Shown here: positions 59,828 to 64,000 of the stretch, one piece after another | How the letters are laid out: the number at the start of each line of letters is the position of its first letter | Position numbering within the stretch: the stretch's first letter is position 1 | Assembly (NCBI GenBank): GCA_015680905.1 | Contig: CM027383.1 | Location: 40,050,501 to 40,114,500, forward strand | DNA: 64,000 nt | DNA from: Coptis chinensis | Taxonomy: Eukaryota; Streptophyta; Magnoliopsida; Ranunculales; Ranunculaceae | Direction of reading: 5' to 3' | Program-made: the position numbers and the translations under genes | The notes under the pieces: model-generated | What the model was told of the DNA's origin: nothing | Database searches by the model: none | Seen by the model: the letters and a program-made list of their open reading frames with translations, nothing else

Positions 59828-60132
59828 GGCTGAGTCCAATAGCTCCCTATCCCTTTAAAAGTAGAACTAAAGTCAACAGATTTTACTCTCTATCATTAAT
59901 TTCTTCTTTATATATACAAAGGAGTAAAATCTTTTGTATATATAGAGAGTAAAATAGAGATAAAGAGTAAAATCCTTTGTATATATACATAGAAAAATAA
60001 TGATAGAGAGTAAAATATGTTGATTTTAGGCTTTTATTTTGTTGACTTTTTTGTTGACTTTTGTTGAAATTTCCATTTTATTTTATACTTTAACACTACT
60101 TTTAAAGGGATAGGGAGCCATTGGACTCAGCC
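59828..60132. mobile_element. Tourist-type (PIF/Harbinger) MITE upstream of SAUR
   Basis: 305 bp with inverted ends of about 37 bp that differ at one position (GGCTGAGTCCAAT(A/G)GCTCC, then CTATCCCTTTAAAAGTAG). Flanked by the 3-bp duplication TAA (59825-59827 and 60133-60135), as expected for PIF/Harbinger. The AT-rich middle includes TTTGTATATATA repeats and TTGACTTTTGTTGA. No coding capacity. Confidence 0.9.
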
Positions 60133-60139
60133 TAAAAGT

Positions 60140-61040
60140 CATACTAGCTATTAAGCAATAATATAAAAGCAACACTGGATAAACTACTACAATGAACAAT
60201 TATTAACACATCAAAATCGATGGTAAGATAAAAGAAAAACCTACGTCTGGCTCAAGTTCCCTAGAGAAGCCAAAATGTGGGCGTCGAGTCTAGAAGTTTT
60301 TTAGACTCGCGTTGAAGGCGGACCAAATATGTCACTATTCGTCTCATTATTTGCATGAGCAATTTTGATAGGGACTTTGTAGACCAGTAATCACTAGTTT
60401 TCCCATACAGTTTATGGACAAGCATTTTGTTTTCCCATTCTAAAAAGAAGCTTAATTGCCCTCCTAAACCAATCTTTTGTAATATGATTATAGGAAACGC
60501 AACTGCTTAGCTCACAACTGCCCAAAGTCTAAGCACCCAAAACACTTGAATTTGAGACCTCTTGTGATTTACTAGTTCTGTTGTACTCCAACCGCGCGCG
60601 TCGTAGCTAGGTACTTAATATCAGCCAATTTCATTATTTTCCTCAATCCCTTAATCAACTTTTGTTCCATAGAAGATATATATGCGTAAATCATAGAAGC
60701 TACTTATGAATTGGTCCAAACACAATTAGAGTAAGAAAACACGAGGCAGGATGGATGCGTACAAAAACAGACCAATTCACGTGAGAGAAGCCACAACGCT
60801 TTTACGTGATCCATATCCCATGATATGTCAATGTTTACGTTGTTCAGTCATGTCAACCTCAGAAGTACAGACATGGATTGAGGTTGGAAATTCATTTTAG
60901 CAAAAGTTCATGTAGCTAATTTAAACTGTAAAGAACCTTTGTCACAAATTCACAATTATTGTCAGACAGTTTCAGTTATTGAACATGCGCTCTTTAACAT
61001 TTGAACTTCAATATAGGGTTAGTTAGACACCTCCTCCCCC
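60140..61040. other. Intergenic, no gene seen
   Basis: No recognisable coding or repeat structure beyond a GCGCGCG patch near 60593. Confidence 0.5.
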
Positions 61041-61247
61041 CATTTTCACGCCCCATCCAATTCAACATATTTTGACCGTCACATTTTGACCGTTATCTCC
61101 ATGGTCAACTGTAGTGAAAATACCACAATACTCTCGACCCTCAACCATAGGGCTATTGCTAATTACTGTTATGGAGGTATTGTGGTATTTTTACTATAAT
61201 TGACCATGGTGATAACAGTCAAGATGTTTTGATAGGACGTGAAAATG
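61041..61247. mobile_element. Foldback MITE-like inverted repeat
   Basis: Two arms, about 61041-61131 and 61178-61247 reversed, share CATTTTCACG, CCATGGTCAA and AAAATACCACAATAC, with a loop of about 45 bp. The left arm has a duplicated TTTTGACCGT. The ends are blurred (GGGCATACC on the right against ACACCTCC on the left), and no target duplication could be fixed. Confidence 0.65.
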
Positions 61248-61259
61248 ATTGGGCATACC

Positions 61260-62700
61260 TTACATATGTCGGAAATTTAGGAAGAATGATGTTGTGACTG
61301 AGTTCGAATGATTGAACTACCTACATATCCAGTTTTCTGGAGAACTGGAATCAAGTCAGTTTGTAGTTCCTATTAGAATTTAGCGATCGAATGATCGATG
61401 GCGAATGGAGAAGATGGAGAGTGGAGAAGAATCATAGAATTCTCCTCCCCTTGTTTTGGTCACCTTCTTGTGCTTTATAACTTTCTTTAGTACTCCATTA
61501 ATATCAATTGAATGAGATCCACTTTTGGTGTTCTATTCATTGATGATATTTAGTGCTCATGTGTAACTGAAGGTGACTTGTCTCTTGGATTGTCTGGTTG
61601 ACCACGAACTGGGTGTAACGTAGCAATCTTATCAGCTATGGCTCTGGTCGCTCGTTCTAGCATGCTGGAGATGGTCACTCTAGTTTGTTTAGTACGAGCT
61701 AATTGTCTTTGGTGATGGACAAGTGTCTGATATTCATTGGACATGAATGTTAGGTACTCACAAATGCCAAAGCCTTGAGTTTAGGGACAGTTTGAGTGAA
61801 GACGATCATCTGATAAATGTGGTATGTCTATTACTGTAGTTTAAGTAATCCCAGTGAAGTTGCGCGTTAAATCATCACTACTGGCTACTACCTCAAATGA
61901 CACAACTAATTAGTTTATTTACTTTATCAAGCACAGTCTACTACGACTACAAATGGCATGCCCCCTAGTTTCTGTAGTTAGTTAGATGTTATTCACTGAT
62001 GAATATGTTGATTAATAACACAGATTAAATTGTTATAAAAGTTAAGCAACCTTTTAGGTTGGATTAGTATAATCAGGGGCCTTCTTTTCATTGAAACAGC
62101 AAATTTTCTGTAAACTTTAGAGGGAAGAAAAACTACGAATTAAGTACTGGCAGGCTTCCACGACTATCACGAAATCTCTGGTATATGGAGGCCTATCCAC
62201 TACTACAATGTAAGATCTAGATGCATCTACGAGTTGCTCCAGCTTATTCGATTTCTCTGTATGTCATTCTTGTGGGACAATGCTAATCTCCTTTGTGCTT
62301 GCCATTCCAATTTTATTAGAATCTAAAAAGTGAAAACACGTACAGGTTACGCAGACCCCGACCACCGAGAGTATCTATCTATAATACAATTTGAAAGTGA
62401 TACATAAGAAAGCTGCAAGGAGCATATTAGGGGGAATATGGCAACACCAGTATCTACTAAGACATGAAACTCTCATAGGCTTGTTAAATTGAACCAAGAG
62501 TGTAGTTTGTTAGTGTGATTGCCAAGAACACATAATCCTAACTAATGTTCTCAACTCACACAACTCATGATGTAGATATGAATGAAAGATTTTTAAAAAT
62601 TGAGGAAAAGCGATGTGTTTATTAATTGATGATAAAATTTGTTACGGTTTCTCTCTGGTTCACTCTTTCTCTCTCTTGTTTATACAGTTTTTTGTGATCT
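61260..62700. other. Intergenic, no gene seen
   Basis: The open stretches on both strands are short and unassigned, for example 61550-61744 on the minus strand. Confidence 0.4.
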
Positions 62701-62777
62701 GAATTAAATGAATCCTCTCTTCCTCATCCAGCCTTTTTGTAGTCTTCCCAAATGACTTTGACCCAACCTCCTTTCGC

Positions 62778-62857
62778 CACGTGTCTTCCCTTTTTCTATT
62801 CCCTTTCCTCAAATACTCCTGACATCTATCGAGATATTGGTCATTATGCCAATATCT
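62778..62857 (+). promoter_or_regulatory. G-box and 9-bp hairpin upstream of the right-edge ORF
   Basis: CACGTG at 62778-62783 in the context GCCACGTGTC. A stem AGATATTGG/CCAATATCT with an 8-nt loop lies at 62832-62857 and includes a CCAAT. Both lie 0.8 kb or more before the ORF at 63638. A regulatory role is conjecture. Confidence 0.25.
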
Positions 62858-63159
62858 TAAGTTTTAAAATACTAAAAGAAAACATATCTATGAGTACGAT
62901 ATTTGCCCACTATATCGCCCCCTCTCGAAATTTTGAAATTTTCATTTGAAATTTCAATTTTTCGAAAAGCGGTTATATCAGAGTACGGATTTGAAAACTG
63001 TCTGACCCAAATAACCACCCGGTCCAATATTTAACACTACAAACCTCAAAAAACGAACCGTCTCTTACTCTTTAGCTTCCTGGATACGCTTCTTCTCCAA
63101 CCAAATTTTGGTCTCATCGTCTTCCTTTTACCAGCAAGTTACACTCCCTTTCTTGAAAA

Positions 63160-64000
63160 GCCACGACTCTTGCAACCCAGCAGGTATGCTTCTTTTTTCC
63201 TGCACTTTATTAAGCTTTCTATACCATATATTGCAATACTTATTTTAGTAATACTAGATACAATAGTTTGTCTTAACTTTAGTTTCTAACATTTGAATCC
63301 CTTAAATATGCATTGTTTGTGTGCTAATGCTTATGCAATGACATACATTACTACCTTAAACTTCAAAACATGCAAAAGTTCGAATCTTTTTATTCATAAC
63401 CTTATTTGCATCTTTTTGTTTATTCTGGCTTAACTATCGGCATATATCACGATATTTCCAATATTCAAACACTATGTTATTCCGATAGATATCTACATAT
63501 CGGTATTTCCGATGATTTAACTTTTATATCGACATTTCTGATACTCTAATATCATGATGCTAATAATGTATTGTAAATCTTGAATTGACGATATTAAAAA
63601 TACCTTTGCCATCCCTTCTTTGTGTATAGTCGTTTCAATGACCAGTGAAGATACCACCTCTGATGCTAGCCTTCATTCTGAGGATACCATATCGGATGAT
63701 ATCCTTTCTGATGATATACTTCCTGATGATAGACCTCATAGCCAAAACTTTGCTTCCACTTCGACCACTCGATCTCGGCCTCAGATTTCTTGGGAACTAT
63801 TTTATGTTGTAGAAGGTATTCCCTGCCATCCCTTTACAACCAGTGACTTTGAATCTGAACGCGATACTATTGAAGATACCAGTCAATGGCGCGAAGGACT
63901 TTGCGGTTTTTTCATAAAGCGACCAAACCTAGCTTTAGTTGAAGCCACCTATCAAATTCCTTCCTCCCTTTATTTACAACATTATGTTGGTACTCGGGCT
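63160..64000 (+). CDS. Unidentified gene or transposon ORF with 5'-UTR intron, runs off right edge
   Basis: A pyrimidine-rich leader ends CAACCCAGCAG/GTATGC (donor at 63184). A TATAG acceptor lies near 63630, and an ATG follows at 63638 with 121 open codons to the edge. The N-terminus is acidic and repetitive (SEDTTSDASLHSEDTISDDI, then LSDDILPDDRP), followed by TRSRPQISWELFYVVEGIPC, HPFTTSDFESERDTIEDTSQ and WREGLCGFFIKRPNLALVEA. I do not recognise the family. It could be a host gene or the first ORF of a mobile element. The intron contains AT-rich TATCGG(C/T)ATTTCCGAT-like repeats. Confidence 0.5.

Noticed and set aside
61550-61744. 64-codon minus-strand ORF (RTKQTRVTISSMLERATRAI)
   Set aside because: Plausible composition but no family recognised and no supporting splice or promoter context.

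Overview
The window is nuclear DNA of a flowering plant, most likely a eudicot. It is AT-rich, has GT-AG introns, carries plant-specific families (U-box/ARM E3 ligase, SAUR, NPH3, WEB, FBA-type F-box) and is dense in plant transposons. I cannot name the species. Only two host genes look intact: a four-exon PUB13/PUB14-like U-box ligase on the minus strand (24429-27431) and a single-exon SAUR gene on the minus strand (59058-59462). Most of the rest is transposon sequence, gene fragments and unassigned AT-rich DNA.

Left part (1-17 kb). A PIF/Harbinger transposase runs off the left edge. A MYB/SANT-like Harbinger accessory ORF lies at 9.3-10.3 kb on the same strand. Between them are a probable Helitron 3' terminus (1174-1203) and the relic of a WEB coiled-coil gene. 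At 13.1-16.9 kb is a Helitron-like element with a GC hairpin and an internal triplication.

17.6-22.5 kb. A mosaic of exon-intron fragments from several unrelated genes lies in one orientation: a Raf-like MAPKKK, an unidentified exon, NOM1 (nucleolar MIF4G), a possible UVR-type exon and an apyrase. It looks like transposon-mediated gene capture, but I did not find the termini of the carrier.

24.4-43.6 kb. The PUB gene is followed about 240 bp upstream of its ATG by a Helitron-like element, here called C. C holds a minisatellite of about 38 units of about 56 bp and an NPH3 fragment. A second Helitron, B, starts exactly where C's 5' end is expected. B carries pieces of RepHel protein, a LINE RNase H fragment and an F-box fragment, and seems to have inserted into the 5' tip of C.

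43.6-64 kb. A MULE-like MITE with a 9-bp target duplication is followed by a 3.45-kb solo LTR with a perfect 5-bp duplication, a Copia LTR relic, a CACTA-type small element, and a minus-strand LINE with its own target duplication. The LINE is interrupted by a 1.2-kb solo LTR. Then come an F-box pseudogene, a small TIR element, SAUR, a Tourist-type MITE upstream of SAUR, a long foldback element and an unfinished ORF with a 5'-UTR intron at the right edge. No tRNA, rRNA or CRISPR array was seen.
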